From: Hyphomicrobiales bacterium
GTDB taxonomy: Bacteria; Pseudomonadota; Alphaproteobacteria; Rhizobiales; Rhizobiaceae
NCBI GenBank assembly: GCA_900470195.1
Contig: UEIJ01000001.1
Location: 248,001-312,000 of the forward strand
Reading direction: 5' to 3'
Length of the DNA: 64,000 nucleotides
Shown here one piece after another: positions 9,532 to 18,278 of this stretch (within the stretch, counting starts at the first letter, position 1; the number at the start of each line of letters is the position of its first letter). The notes under the pieces are model-generated. The model worked only from the letters and a program-made list of their open reading frames with translations. It was not told the DNA's origin and did not search any database. The translations under genes were made by a program, and so were the position numbers.

Positions 9532-10737
9532 ATGAAATGTCTCGCACTTGCAACGGCAGCGCTTTTCGCCGCCACGGCCATCTCGTCGGCGGCGGAAATT
9601 TCCGACGGCAAGGTCAAGATCGGCATTCTGAACGACCAGTCCGGCGTCTATGCCGATTTCGGCGGCAAATGGTCGTTCGAAGCTGCCAAAATGGCCGCCG
9701 AGGATTTCGGCGGCAAGGTGCTCGATGCGCCGATTGAGATCATCACCGCCGACCACCAGAACAAGCCGGACGTCGCCTCGAACATTGCCCGTCAGTGGTA
9801 CGACACCGAGCAGGTCGATTCCATCATGGAACTGACGACCTCATCGGTCGGCCTTGCGGTGCAGGCCCTGTCGAAAGACAAGAAAAAGATCACCATCAAC
9901 ACCGGCGCGGCCACGTCCGAATTGACCGGCAAGCAGTGCACGCCTTATGGTTTCCATTGGGCCTATGACACCCATGCGCTGGCGGTCGGCACCGGTGGCT
10001 CGCTCGTGCAGCAGGGCGGCGACACCTGGTACTTCCTCACCGCCGACTATGCCTTCGGCTATTCGCTGGAAGAACAGACGACCAAATTCGTCGAATCCAA
10101 GGGCGGCAAGGTTCTCGGCTCGGTTCGCCATCCATTGAGCACCACCGATTATTCGTCCTTCCTGTTGCAGGCACAGGCTTCCGGCGCGAAGGTGGTCGGT
10201 CTCGCCAATGCCGGTCTCGACACCTCCAACGCCATCAAGCAGGCGGCGGAATTTGGCATTGTTGCTGGCGGACAACGCCTTGCAGCCCTGCTCTTCACGC
10301 TCGCCGAAGTGCACGGCCTCGGCCTCGAAGCCGCACAGGGGCTGACGCTGACGGAAGGCTTCTACTGGGATCGCGACGATGAATCGCGTGAATTCGGCAA
10401 GCGCTTCTTCGAGCGCACGGGCCGCATGCCGAACATGATCCAGGCTGGCACCTATTCCGCCGTCACGCAATATCTGAAGGCGATCAAGGAAGCAGGCACC
10501 GACGAAACCGAGGCCGTTGCCAAGAAGCTGCATGAAATGCCGGTCGAAGACGTCTTCGCCCGCCACGGCAAGGTCGGTCCCAACGGACGCATGATCTACG
10601 ACATGTATCTGATGGAAGTGAAAAAGCCTGATGAAAGCAAGGCGCCTTGGGATTACTATAAGGTCCTTGCGACCATCCCCGGCGATCAGGCCTACATGAA
10701 GCCGGAAGAAAGCGGCTGCCCGCTTGTGACGCAGTAA
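9532..10737 (+). CDS. Periplasmic binding protein of a branched-chain-amino-acid-type ABC importer
   Basis: A 401-residue family-4 (LivJ/AmiC-like) solute-binding protein. The start MKCLALATAALFAATAISSA has GGGAGGAG six bases upstream, and the signal peptide ends around SSAAE. The mature sequence opens with VKIGILNDQSGVYADFGG, the usual ligand-binding start of Peripla_BP_6 proteins. It is the first gene of a complete operon with two ATPases and two permeases, and a GMC oxidoreductase follows. The true ligand may be an aromatic or hydroxylated compound or an amide rather than Leu/Ile/Val; the sequence does not decide. Confidence 0.88.
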   Translation: MKCLALATAALFAATAISSAAEISDGKVKIGILNDQSGVYADFGGKWSFEAAKMAAEDFGGKVLDAPIEIITADHQNKPDVASNIARQWYDTEQVDSIMELTTSSVGLAVQALSKDKKKITINTGAATSELTGKQCTPYGFHWAYDTHALAVGTGGSLVQQGGDTWYFLTADYAFGYSLEEQTTKFVESKGGKVLGSVRHPLSTTDYSSFLLQAQASGAKVVGLANAGLDTSNAIKQAAEFGIVAGGQRLAALLFTLAEVHGLGLEAAQGLTLTEGFYWDRDDESREFGKRFFERTGRMPNMIQAGTYSAVTQYLKAIKEAGTDETEAVAKKLHEMPVEDVFARHGKVGPNGRMIYDMYLMEVKKPDESKAPWDYYKVLATIPGDQAYMKPEESGCPLVTQ

Positions 10738-10751
10738 AAGAGGCTGGTTGA

Positions 10752-11567
10752 ATGAACGCAGCAACTGGCGATATGACGGCCCTGCATGAGGCAGGGCCGC
10801 ACGATGGCGGCTCATCCGGCAGGACCGTTCTGTCGGCACGCGGACTGGGCAAGACCTTTGGCGGCTTTCACGCGGTCAGGAACGTCGATCTCGATGTGGA
10901 GCATGCTCGCGTCCACGCGCTGATCGGTCCGAACGGGGCGGGCAAGACGACCGTGTTCAATCTCCTGACCAAATTCCTGCAGCCGTCGAGCGGCGAGATC
11001 ACGCTTCTGGGTGAGAACATCACCAAGACCGACCCGGCCAAAGTGGCGCGGATGGGGCTGGTGCGCTCGTTCCAGATTTCGGCAACCTTTCCGCATTTGA
11101 CGGTGCTGGAAAACGTCAAGGTCGCGCTGCAGCGCCCCAACGGGCTTGCCACGCAGTTCTGGCGGCCGCTATCGGCACTCGATCGACTGGACGCAAGAGC
11201 CGTCGAGCTTCTGGACCGTGTCGGCCTTGCCGATGCGCGCCATGCGCTGGCTGCCGATCTCTCCTATGGCCGCAAGCGCGCACTTGAGATCGCGACCACG
11301 CTGGCGCTCGATCCCAAGGTGCTGTTGCTTGACGAGCCGATGGCCGGCATGGGCCACGAAGACGTCCACACCATTGCCGCCCTCATCGCCGACGTCGCGA
11401 AGGACCGCGCCGTTTTGATGGTGGAACACAATCTCAAGGTGGTGGCCGACATTGCCCACCACGTCACGGTGCTGCAACGCGGCGAGATTCTCGCCTCCGG
11501 CAATTACGCCACCGTCTCGCAGGACGAGCGCGTGCGCACCGCCTATATGGGAACCGAACATGAATAG
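10752..11567 (+). CDS. ABC importer ATPase, LivG type
   Basis: A 271-residue ATPase with Walker A GPNGAGKTT, the signature region LSYGRKRALEIATTLALDPK, Walker B LLLDEPMAGMG and switch histidine VEHNLK. The long insertion GLATQFWRPLSALDRLD is usual in LivG. An N-terminal extension of about 25 residues precedes the ATPase domain. It overlaps the next ATPase gene by eight bases, which indicates translational coupling. It works at the inner face of the cytoplasmic membrane with the LivH/LivM-like permeases. Confidence 0.9.
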   Translation: MNAATGDMTALHEAGPHDGGSSGRTVLSARGLGKTFGGFHAVRNVDLDVEHARVHALIGPNGAGKTTVFNLLTKFLQPSSGEITLLGENITKTDPAKVARMGLVRSFQISATFPHLTVLENVKVALQRPNGLATQFWRPLSALDRLDARAVELLDRVGLADARHALAADLSYGRKRALEIATTLALDPKVLLLDEPMAGMGHEDVHTIAALIADVAKDRAVLMVEHNLKVVADIAHHVTVLQRGEILASGNYATVSQDERVRTAYMGTEHE

Positions 11568-12279
11568 AGGCCAACCGCTATTGTCCGTGCGCGGGCTCAA
11601 TGCCTGGTATGGCGAAAGCCATGCCCTGCACGGCGTCGACCTCGACATCTGGTCCGGCGAGACGATCACGCTTCTGGGCCGCAACGGCGTCGGCAAGACG
11701 ACGACGCTGCGCGCCATCATGGGCATCATCCGCAAGCGCACCGGCACCATCACGCTCGACGGCAAGGACATCATGCGCGTGCCCTTGCATCGCATCGCCC
11801 ATGCGGGTCTCGGCTTCGTGCCGGAAGAACGCGGCATCTTCGCTAGCCTGAGCGTGCATGAGAACCTGCTTTTGCCGCCGGTCGTCGCCAAGGACGGCCA
11901 GAGCGTCATGTCGCTCGATGAGATCTACGAACTCTTTCCCAACCTGCATGAACGCCGCAACAGCCCCGGCACCAAGCTTTCGGGTGGCGAGCAGCAGATG
12001 CTGGCCATAGCGCGCATCCTGCGCACCGGCGTCAAGGTACTGCTTCTCGACGAGCCGACCGAGGGGCTTGCGCCCGTCATCGTGCAGCGCATCGGCGATG
12101 TGCTGGTGGAACTGAAGAAGCGCGGCATGACCGTGCTTCTGGTCGAGCAGAACTTCCGCTTTGCCGCCAAGGTCGCCGACCGCTTCTACCTCATGGATCA
12201 TGGCGTGGTGACGGAAAACTTCCCGACCGCCGAACTGCCCGCCCGCATGGCGGCGCTCACGCACGCGCTGGGGGTCTGA
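11560..12279 (+). CDS. ABC importer ATPase, LivF type
   Basis: A 239-residue ATPase beginning MNRGQPLLSVRGLNAWYGES, with Walker A GRNGVGKTT, signature KLSGGEQQMLAIARIL, Walker B VLLLDEPTEGLAP and VEQNF. The chosen start overlaps the stop of the preceding ATPase gene; a longer upstream frame is only the shadow of that gene. It is the second nucleotide-binding subunit of the importer. Confidence 0.9.
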   Translation: MNRGQPLLSVRGLNAWYGESHALHGVDLDIWSGETITLLGRNGVGKTTTLRAIMGIIRKRTGTITLDGKDIMRVPLHRIAHAGLGFVPEERGIFASLSVHENLLLPPVVAKDGQSVMSLDEIYELFPNLHERRNSPGTKLSGGEQQMLAIARILRTGVKVLLLDEPTEGLAPVIVQRIGDVLVELKKRGMTVLLVEQNFRFAAKVADRFYLMDHGVVTENFPTAELPARMAALTHALGV

Positions 12280-12283
12280 CAGG

Positions 12284-13171
12284 ATGACAATGATTTTTGG
12301 AATACCTTTGCAGGCGCTTCTCGGGCAATTGCTGGTCGGCCTCATCAACGGCTCGTTCTATGCCATGCTGAGCCTTGGCCTTGCCATCATCTTCGGGCTT
12401 CTGCGCATCATCAACTTCGCCCATGGCGCACAATATATGCTGGGCGCTTTTGTCGGTTATCTGCTGTTGAGCTGGCTCGGCATCGGCTATTGGCCCGCGC
12501 TGATCCTCGCCCCGCTCATCGTCGGGCTGGGCGGGGCCATTATCGAGCGCGTGGCGCTGTCGCGGCTTTATAATCTCGATCCGCTCTATGGCCTGCTCTT
12601 CACCTTCGGCCTTGCGCTCGTGATCGAAGGCACGTTCCGTTATTATTACGGAGCGGCGGGCCAACCGTATGCGGTGCCGCCGTCGCTTGCGGGCGGGCAT
12701 AATCTGGGCTTCATGTTCCTGCCGAACTATCGCGCCTGGGTCGTCGTCGCCTCGCTCATCATCTGCCTTGGCACATGGCTCCTGATCGAAAAGACCAAGC
12801 TTGGCGCTTATTTGCGCGCCGCGACCGAGAACCCGACGCTGGTCAAGGCCTTCGGCATCAATGTGCCGCTGCTTCTCACCTTCACCTATGCGCTCGGTGC
12901 CGCCCTTGCCGGTCTTGCGGGCATCATGGCCGCGCCGATCTATCAGGTCAGCCCGCTGATGGGCTCCAACATCATCATCGTGGTCTTTGCCGTGGTGGTG
13001 GTCGGCGGCATGGGGTCGATCCTCGGCGCCATCATCACCGGCTATGTGCTGGGGCTGGCGGAAGGTCTCGCCAAGGTCTTCTATCCCGAAGCCTCCAGCA
13101 TCGTCATCTTCGTCATCATGGCTATCGTTCTTCTGGTGCGCCCCGCCGGACTGTTCGGGAAGGAGGCCTGA
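12284..13171 (+). CDS. ABC importer permease, LivH type
   Basis: A 295-residue polytopic membrane protein beginning MTMIFGIPLQALLGQLLVGL. It has about eight hydrophobic segments and the LivH-like segments NGSFYAMLSLGLAIIFGLLR and NFAHGAQYMLGA, plus the cytoplasmic coupling region RAATENPTLVKAFGINVP. It starts four bases after the LivF-like gene and ends one base before the LivM-like gene, so it is translated from the same message. Confidence 0.9.
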   Translation: MTMIFGIPLQALLGQLLVGLINGSFYAMLSLGLAIIFGLLRIINFAHGAQYMLGAFVGYLLLSWLGIGYWPALILAPLIVGLGGAIIERVALSRLYNLDPLYGLLFTFGLALVIEGTFRYYYGAAGQPYAVPPSLAGGHNLGFMFLPNYRAWVVVASLIICLGTWLLIEKTKLGAYLRAATENPTLVKAFGINVPLLLTFTYALGAALAGLAGIMAAPIYQVSPLMGSNIIIVVFAVVVVGGMGSILGAIITGYVLGLAEGLAKVFYPEASSIVIFVIMAIVLLVRPAGLFGKEA

Positions 13172-13172
13172 C

Positions 13173-14162
13173 ATGGCTGATACCGCTCTTAAAGCAACTG
13201 CAGCCCCGCGCGACAGTAAGGCGCCTGCCGTCAACAGCCTCTCGGCCGTCATCCTCGGCATTGCCCTTGTCGGGCTTTTGGCTGCCCCCTTCATGGTCTA
13301 CCCGATCTTCCTGATGAAGATGCTGTGCTTCGCGTTGTTCGCCTCGGCCTTCAATCTTCTTCTGGGCTATACGGGCATTCTCTCCTTCGGCCATGCCGCC
13401 TTTTTCGGCGGGGCGGCCTATATCACCGCCCACACGGTGAAAGAATGGGGCGTCACGCCGGAAGCGGGACTGATCCTCGGCATTCTCGCTGCCGCAGCGC
13501 TTGGTCTGGTCATCGGCTATCTCGCCATTCGCCGTCAGGGCATCTATTCGACGATGATCACGCTGGCGCTGGCGCAGATGTTCTTCTTCTTCTGCCTGCA
13601 AGCATCCTTCACCCATGGCGAGGACGGATTGCAGGGCGTGCCGCGCGGCTATCTCTTCGGCATTATCGACCTCAACCAGCCGATGACCATGTATTATTTT
13701 GTGCTGGCGGTGTTCGTGCTGGGCGTGTTCGTCATCTGGCGCATCATCAACTCGCCCTTCGGCATGATCCTGAAATCGGTGCGCGAAAACGAAAACCGCG
13801 CCATCTCGCTGGGCTATTCCGTCAACCGCTACAAGCTTGCAGCCTTCGTCATGTCGGCAGCCCTTGCCGGCCTTGCTGGCGGCCTGAAGGCGCTTGTCTT
13901 CCAGTTTGCAACGCTGACCGATGTCGGCTGGCAGATGTCGGGCGAAGTGATCCTGATGACGCTTCTGGGCGGCATTGGCACGCTCATCGGCCCCATCGTC
14001 GGCGCCGCCTTCGTCGTCGCCTTGCAGAACTATCTCGCAACATCCGACTTCCCCGTGACGATCGTCACCGGTGTCATCTTCATGGCATGCGTTCTCCTCT
14101 TCCGAAAAGGCATTATCGGCGAGTTCTACGCATCGAAGATCGGAAAGAAGCTTTTCGGATAA
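13173..14162 (+). CDS. ABC importer permease, LivM type
   Basis: A 329-residue membrane protein starting MADTALKATAAPRDSKAPAV; AGGAGG lies six to eleven bases upstream, within the end of the previous gene. The typical LivM segments FNLLLGYTGILSFGHAAFFG and SVRENENRAISLGY are present, with about nine to ten hydrophobic stretches. It completes the five-component importer. Confidence 0.9.
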   Translation: MADTALKATAAPRDSKAPAVNSLSAVILGIALVGLLAAPFMVYPIFLMKMLCFALFASAFNLLLGYTGILSFGHAAFFGGAAYITAHTVKEWGVTPEAGLILGILAAAALGLVIGYLAIRRQGIYSTMITLALAQMFFFFCLQASFTHGEDGLQGVPRGYLFGIIDLNQPMTMYYFVLAVFVLGVFVIWRIINSPFGMILKSVRENENRAISLGYSVNRYKLAAFVMSAALAGLAGGLKALVFQFATLTDVGWQMSGEVILMTLLGGIGTLIGPIVGAAFVVALQNYLATSDFPVTIVTGVIFMACVLLFRKGIIGEFYASKIGKKLFG

Positions 14163-14221
14163 TCGGCATTCGGAGCCGCCTGAGCATCCGGCGGCTCCGT
14201 TCTTTTACTGGATATGAGATC

Positions 14222-15820
14222 ATGACCGACACCTACGATTACATCGTGGTTGGCGCGGGCACGGCAGGTTGCGCCCTCGCGAACCGGCTTTCCGCAGACC
14301 AGAACCGTTCCGTGCTTCTGCTGGAGGCAGGCGGCAAGGACAATTATGCCTGGATTCACATCCCCGTCGGCTATCTCTATTGCATCGGCAATCCGCGCAC
14401 GGACTGGTGCTTCACCACCGAGGCCGAACCGGGGCTGAACGGCCGTTCGCTCGGCTATCCGCGCGGCAAGGTGCTGGGCGGCTGTTCCTCCATCAATGGC
14501 ATGATCTATATGCGCGGTCAGGCCCGCGACTACGACCTGTGGCGTCAGACAGGTTGCGAAGGCTGGGGCTGGGACGAGGTCCTGCCGCTCTTCAAGAAAT
14601 CGGAAGACTATTTTGCCGGTGCCAGCGACCTGCATGGCGCGGGCGGCGAGTGGCGTGTCGAAAGCGCCCGCCTGCACTGGGATATTCTCGATGCGTTCCG
14701 CGACGCCGCAGTCGCAGCCGGCATCCCTTCGGTTGATGATTTCAATCGCGGCGACAATGAAGGCGTCTCCTATTTCAAGGTCAACCAGAAGCGCGGCATA
14801 CGCTGGAACACCGCCAAGGCGTTTCTGCGCCCGGCACTGGATCGCAAGAACCTGACAGTCGAAACCGGCGCACATGTCCGCCGCATCGAAATCGAGGAAT
14901 TGCGCGCCACCGGCGTCACCTTCGACCAGAACGGCACGACCCGCACGGTGAAGGCAAGACGCGAGGTCATTCTCGCTGCCGGTGCGGTCGGCTCGCCGCA
15001 GATCCTCGAATTGTCGGGCATCGGGCGCGGCGAGGTGCTGCAGCAGGCGGGCATTCCGCTCAAGCTGGAGCGAAAGCAACTCGGCGAAAACCTGCAGGAT
15101 CACCTGCAATTGCGCTGCGCCTATAAAGTCACCGGCATCCCGACGCTGAACGAGAAGGCAAGCAAGCTTGTCGGCAAGGCCATGATCGGGCTGGAATATT
15201 TCCTGCGCCGCTCTGGCCCCATGTCCATGGCGCCAAGCCAGCTTGGCGTGTTCACCCGCTCCGACCCGTCCTACGAGACCGCCAATCTGCAATATCATGT
15301 GCAGCCGCTGAGCCTCGAAAAGTTCGGCGAAGCCGTGCACCCCTTCCCCGCCTTTACGGCCAGCGTGTGCAATCTGCGCCCGGACAGCCGCGGTTCGATC
15401 CACATCAAGTCGCCAGATCACCGGACACAACCGGCGATCAGGCCGAATTATCTCGCCACCGAAAGCGACCGCCGCGTCGCCGCCGACGCCATCCGCCTCA
15501 CCCGCCATATCGTGGCGCAGGCGCCCTTGCAGAAATATCGCCCGGAAGAATTCAAGCCCGGCCCCGCTTACGAAACGCAGGAACAGCTTGAAAAGGCGGC
15601 AGGCGATATCGGCACGACGATCTTCCATCCGGTCGGCACCTGCCGCATGGGTCAGGATGCTGAAGCAATTGTCGATCCGCGCCTGCGCTTCAACGGCATT
15701 AAGGGCCTGCGTGTTGCCGACGCCTCGATCATGCCGACCATCACGTCCGGCAATACCAATTCCCCCACTCTCATGATCGCCGAAAAGGCCGCACAGATGA
15801 TTATAGCGGATAATCGATAG
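14222..15820 (+). CDS. GMC-family FAD oxidoreductase (choline-dehydrogenase-like)
   Basis: A 532-residue flavoprotein. The N-terminal FAD fold has VVGAGTAGCALANRLS and LLLEAGG, then the GMC signatures YPRGKVLGGCSSINGMIYMRG and GAVGSPQILELSGIG. The C-terminal catalytic histidine region FHPVGTCRMG and the final NTNSPTLMIAEKAA are intact. Such enzymes oxidise primary alcohols to aldehydes. It lies 59 bases after the importer operon on the same strand, so the imported compound may be an alcohol or be converted to one (inference). It is soluble, with no signal peptide. Confidence 0.88.
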   Translation: MTDTYDYIVVGAGTAGCALANRLSADQNRSVLLLEAGGKDNYAWIHIPVGYLYCIGNPRTDWCFTTEAEPGLNGRSLGYPRGKVLGGCSSINGMIYMRGQARDYDLWRQTGCEGWGWDEVLPLFKKSEDYFAGASDLHGAGGEWRVESARLHWDILDAFRDAAVAAGIPSVDDFNRGDNEGVSYFKVNQKRGIRWNTAKAFLRPALDRKNLTVETGAHVRRIEIEELRATGVTFDQNGTTRTVKARREVILAAGAVGSPQILELSGIGRGEVLQQAGIPLKLERKQLGENLQDHLQLRCAYKVTGIPTLNEKASKLVGKAMIGLEYFLRRSGPMSMAPSQLGVFTRSDPSYETANLQYHVQPLSLEKFGEAVHPFPAFTASVCNLRPDSRGSIHIKSPDHRTQPAIRPNYLATESDRRVAADAIRLTRHIVAQAPLQKYRPEEFKPGPAYETQEQLEKAAGDIGTTIFHPVGTCRMGQDAEAIVDPRLRFNGIKGLRVADASIMPTITSGNTNSPTLMIAEKAAQMIIADNR

Positions 15821-15841
15821 AACCAGATTCCTGTGAAGACA

Positions 15842-15867
15842 GTGAGCGGAAATGGCAATCCGCTCAC
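15842..15867 (+). terminator. Hairpin after the GMC oxidoreductase gene
   Basis: A perfect 9-bp stem GTGAGCGGA/TCCGCTCAC with an 8-base loop, 21 bases after the stop codon. There is no strong T-tract, so it may be a weak or processed terminator. Confidence 0.45.
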
Positions 15868-16043
15868 CGTCTCGTGAACGCAATTTCGGCATCATTGCTT
15901 CGGCAAATTCTGAAATAATTTTTCTTGTTTCTTGCCCGGTAAAAGGGAATTATCGGCAACAAGGTGGGCAGGGGGAGAAAGATCATCTCAAAAGATCGTT
16001 TTCCGGGACCGGCTCTCCAAAGTCTTTGAACAAGGAAAACAAA

Positions 16044-16880
16044 ATGTCGTCAGTCCTTTCCCGCTATACGCTGACCCGCCGCGCCGGTCTGAAAGCCCTT
16101 CTCTTCACCGCAGCCGCACTGACCGTCGGCTTCGCGTCGGCCCCGAGCCACGCGGAAGACAAGACCATCAAGGTCGGCATCATGGGCGGCGAAGACGAAG
16201 ACGTCTGGAAAGTCGTTGCCGAAGAAGGCAAGAAGCACGGCCTCAACATCGAGCGCGTGACCTTCAACGATTACAACCAGCCGAACGAAGCCCTGGAACG
16301 CAAGGAAATCGACGCCAACGCCTTCCAGCACAAGCCTTATCTGGACGAGCAGATCAAGCAGCACGGCTACAAGATTTCCGTTGCTGGCTATACCGCCGTC
16401 TGGCCGATCGGCATCTATTCGCGCAAGCACAAGAGCCTTGACGAGCTGAAGGAAGGCGCGGTCGTCGGCGTGCCGAACGATCCGTCGAACGAAGGCCGCG
16501 CGCTGCGCGTTCTGGAAGAAAAGGGCCTCATCAAGCTGAAGCCGGATGCGGGCATTCTGGCGACCCCGATCGATATCGTCGAAAACCCGAAGAAGCTTGA
16601 GATCAAGGAACTCGACGCCGGTGTCGTCGGCCGTTCCATCGACGACCTCGACGCAGCCATCGTGAACAACGACTGGGCCGCAAAGGCCGGCCTCAAGAAG
16701 GAAGAGGCCATCGGCTGGGAATCGAAGGAAAACAACCCATACAACAACTTCATCGCGGTCCGCACCGAAGATGAAAACGCCGAATGGGTGAAGAACCTCG
16801 TGGCTTCGTTCCAGAACGACGCCGTAAAGGCCGAACTCGACCGCGCCTACAAGGGCACCGGCATCCCGGCCTGGAACTAA
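16044..16880 (+). CDS. metQ: Methionine-binding protein MetQ (NlpA family)
   Basis: A 278-residue periplasmic binding protein that delivers methionine to MetNI. It begins MSSVLSRYTLTRRAGLKALL; AAGGAAAAC precedes the ATG. Family segments include KVGIMGGEDEDVWKVV, NDYNQPNEALERKEIDANAFQHKPYLDEQ and IAVRTEDE near the end. The signal region ends APSHAED and has no lipobox cysteine, unlike the E. coli lipoprotein. The paired arginines before the hydrophobic stretch resemble a weak Tat motif. The ATPase and permease genes follow after a repeat-bearing gap. I see no riboswitch I would defend in the 220-base leader. Confidence 0.92.
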   Translation: MSSVLSRYTLTRRAGLKALLFTAAALTVGFASAPSHAEDKTIKVGIMGGEDEDVWKVVAEEGKKHGLNIERVTFNDYNQPNEALERKEIDANAFQHKPYLDEQIKQHGYKISVAGYTAVWPIGIYSRKHKSLDELKEGAVVGVPNDPSNEGRALRVLEEKGLIKLKPDAGILATPIDIVENPKKLEIKELDAGVVGRSIDDLDAAIVNNDWAAKAGLKKEEAIGWESKENNPYNNFIAVRTEDENAEWVKNLVASFQNDAVKAELDRAYKGTGIPAWN

Positions 16881-16900
16881 TCGCCTGAGAGTTCAAAAAT

Positions 16901-16934
16901 CCGCGCCGGGACCGTTTCCGGCGCGGCTTTTGTT
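16901..16934 (+). terminator. Terminator after metQ
   Basis: A perfect 9-bp stem CCGCGCCGG/CCGGCGCGG with an 8-base loop, followed by CTTTTGTT, 21 bases after the metQ stop. It would limit read-through into metNI. Confidence 0.8.
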
Positions 16935-17012
16935 GACGCGCGGACAAAAATTGCCCTAAAGCATCGCCACGGCAAAAGCTGATGGCTTGAGCCAGGCATC
17001 ATCCTTCCTTGA

Positions 17013-17153
17013 GTGTCTGAATCAAAAAGCGCCGGGCCGTGGCGAAAATAGTGGTTTTCGAGAACCGGAGCGGAGTGTACTTGAGTACATGAGCACCGGA
17101 AGCGCAGAAAGACGCCATTTGCAACCCGGCATGGCGACTTTTGGAACAGACAC
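17013..17153. repeat. ~141-bp intergenic element with inverted ends, copy 1
   Basis: The element starts GTGTCTGAATCAAAAAG and ends CTTTTGGAACAGACAC, imperfect inverted repeats. A closely related copy lies at 24484-24625 and shares the internal blocks GGCGAAAAT, GAGAACCGGA and CCGGAAGCGCAGAAA. No coding capacity is apparent. It fills most of the metQ-metN gap. Its size and palindromic build recall the short Brucella elements known as Bru-RS, but I cannot confirm identity without a search. Confidence 0.7.
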
Positions 17154-17219
17154 GGAAGCCTTATCGAATGAACCAAGCCGCTGTTTACACCGGCCTATCC
17201 AGACATAGAAGAAACGCCC

Positions 17220-18278
17220 GTGACCCTTGAAAAGCCACCCGCCGCATCAGCGCCCATCGTCGAGATGAAAGACGTGCGCCGAATGTTCGGTGAAACGGCG
17301 GCCATCAACGGCGTTTCACTTTCCGTCGCGCGCGGCGAAATCCTCGGCATCATCGGCCGCAGCGGCGCGGGCAAGTCCACGCTGATCCGCTGCGTCAACG
17401 GCCTTGAAAAGCCGGATGCCGGTTCGATCCTGATCGAAGGCCGCGAAATCACCGGCCTTGGCGAAGATGCGCTGCGCCCGGTGCGCCGCCGCATCGGCAT
17501 GGTGTTCCAGCATTTCAACCTGCTTTCTGCCAAGACCGTCGCCGAAAACATCGCCCTGCCGCTGAAGATTGCGGGCAAGCCGAAGGCGGAACGCGCAAGC
17601 CGTGTGGCGGAACTTCTCGAACTTGTCGGCCTTTCCGACAAGGCAACGCATTATCCGGCCCAGCTTTCCGGTGGCCAGAAGCAGCGCGTCGGCATCGCGC
17701 GCGCCCTTGCCGCCGAACCGGCTGTGTTGCTTTCAGACGAAGCGACATCCGCGCTCGACCCGGAAACCACGCAATCCATTCTGGCGCTCCTGAAAGACAT
17801 CAACACCAAGCTTGGCCTTACCATCCTGCTCATCACGCACGAGATGGAGGTTATCCGCCGCATCGCCGACCGCGTCATCGTGCTCGACCACGGCACCATC
17901 GCCGAAGAAGGCCCGGTCTGGAAAGTCTTCGCCAATCCCCAATCGCCCGTCACACAGAGCATGTTGCAGGTGCTGACCCCGGAACTGCCCGCCATCTGGC
18001 GCGACCGGCTGCAAAATTCGGGCAATCTTGCCGTGCTGAAAGTCAGACTATCAGGCGCGGCGGCAAAAGGCGCGTTCTTCAACGACGTTTCCGCTGCGAC
18101 CGGCGCTGCGCCGCAGCTGATCCATGGCGGCATGGATACGATTCAGGGCGAGCCGGTCGGCACGCTGTTCATCGGCCTGCCCGCACAGGACAAGACCAAA
18201 TTCGAAGCCGCCATCACCTATCTCAACACCCATGCAGACGCCACGGAGGTTCTCGGCTATGTCTCAGGCAATGCTTGA
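17220..18278 (+). CDS. metN: Methionine importer ATPase MetN
   Basis: A 352-residue ABC ATPase with a GTG start (VTLEKPPAASAPIVEMKDVR); the codon before is in a frame closed by a stop just upstream, so no longer start exists. Walker A is GRSGAGKST, signature LSGGQKQRVGIARAL, then SDEATSALDPETT and ITHEME. The C-terminal ~90 residues form the NIL/ACT-like domain that binds methionine and inhibits transport in the family. It overlaps metI by 20 bases. It lies 339 bases after metQ, separated by a terminator and a repeat, so metNI probably has its own promoter. Confidence 0.92.
   Translation: MTLEKPPAASAPIVEMKDVRRMFGETAAINGVSLSVARGEILGIIGRSGAGKSTLIRCVNGLEKPDAGSILIEGREITGLGEDALRPVRRRIGMVFQHFNLLSAKTVAENIALPLKIAGKPKAERASRVAELLELVGLSDKATHYPAQLSGGQKQRVGIARALAAEPAVLLSDEATSALDPETTQSILALLKDINTKLGLTILLITHEMEVIRRIADRVIVLDHGTIAEEGPVWKVFANPQSPVTQSMLQVLTPELPAIWRDRLQNSGNLAVLKVRLSGAAAKGAFFNDVSAATGAAPQLIHGGMDTIQGEPVGTLFIGLPAQDKTKFEAAITYLNTHADATEVLGYVSGNA

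Noticed and set aside
12257-13294. A 345-codon minus-strand frame over the LivH-like gene
   Set aside because: Translation is low-complexity His/Asp/Lys-rich sequence that is the complement of hydrophobic codons; it is not a protein.
14126-15895. A 589-codon open frame opposite the GMC oxidoreductase
   Set aside because: Same reasoning: the plus strand shows all GMC signatures and the antisense translation has none of its own.
15868-16043. A methionine-responsive riboswitch in the metQ leader
   Set aside because: The leader is long enough, but I could not align it with the conserved cores of SAM-II or related riboswitches, and no terminator or sequestered ribosome site is evident.
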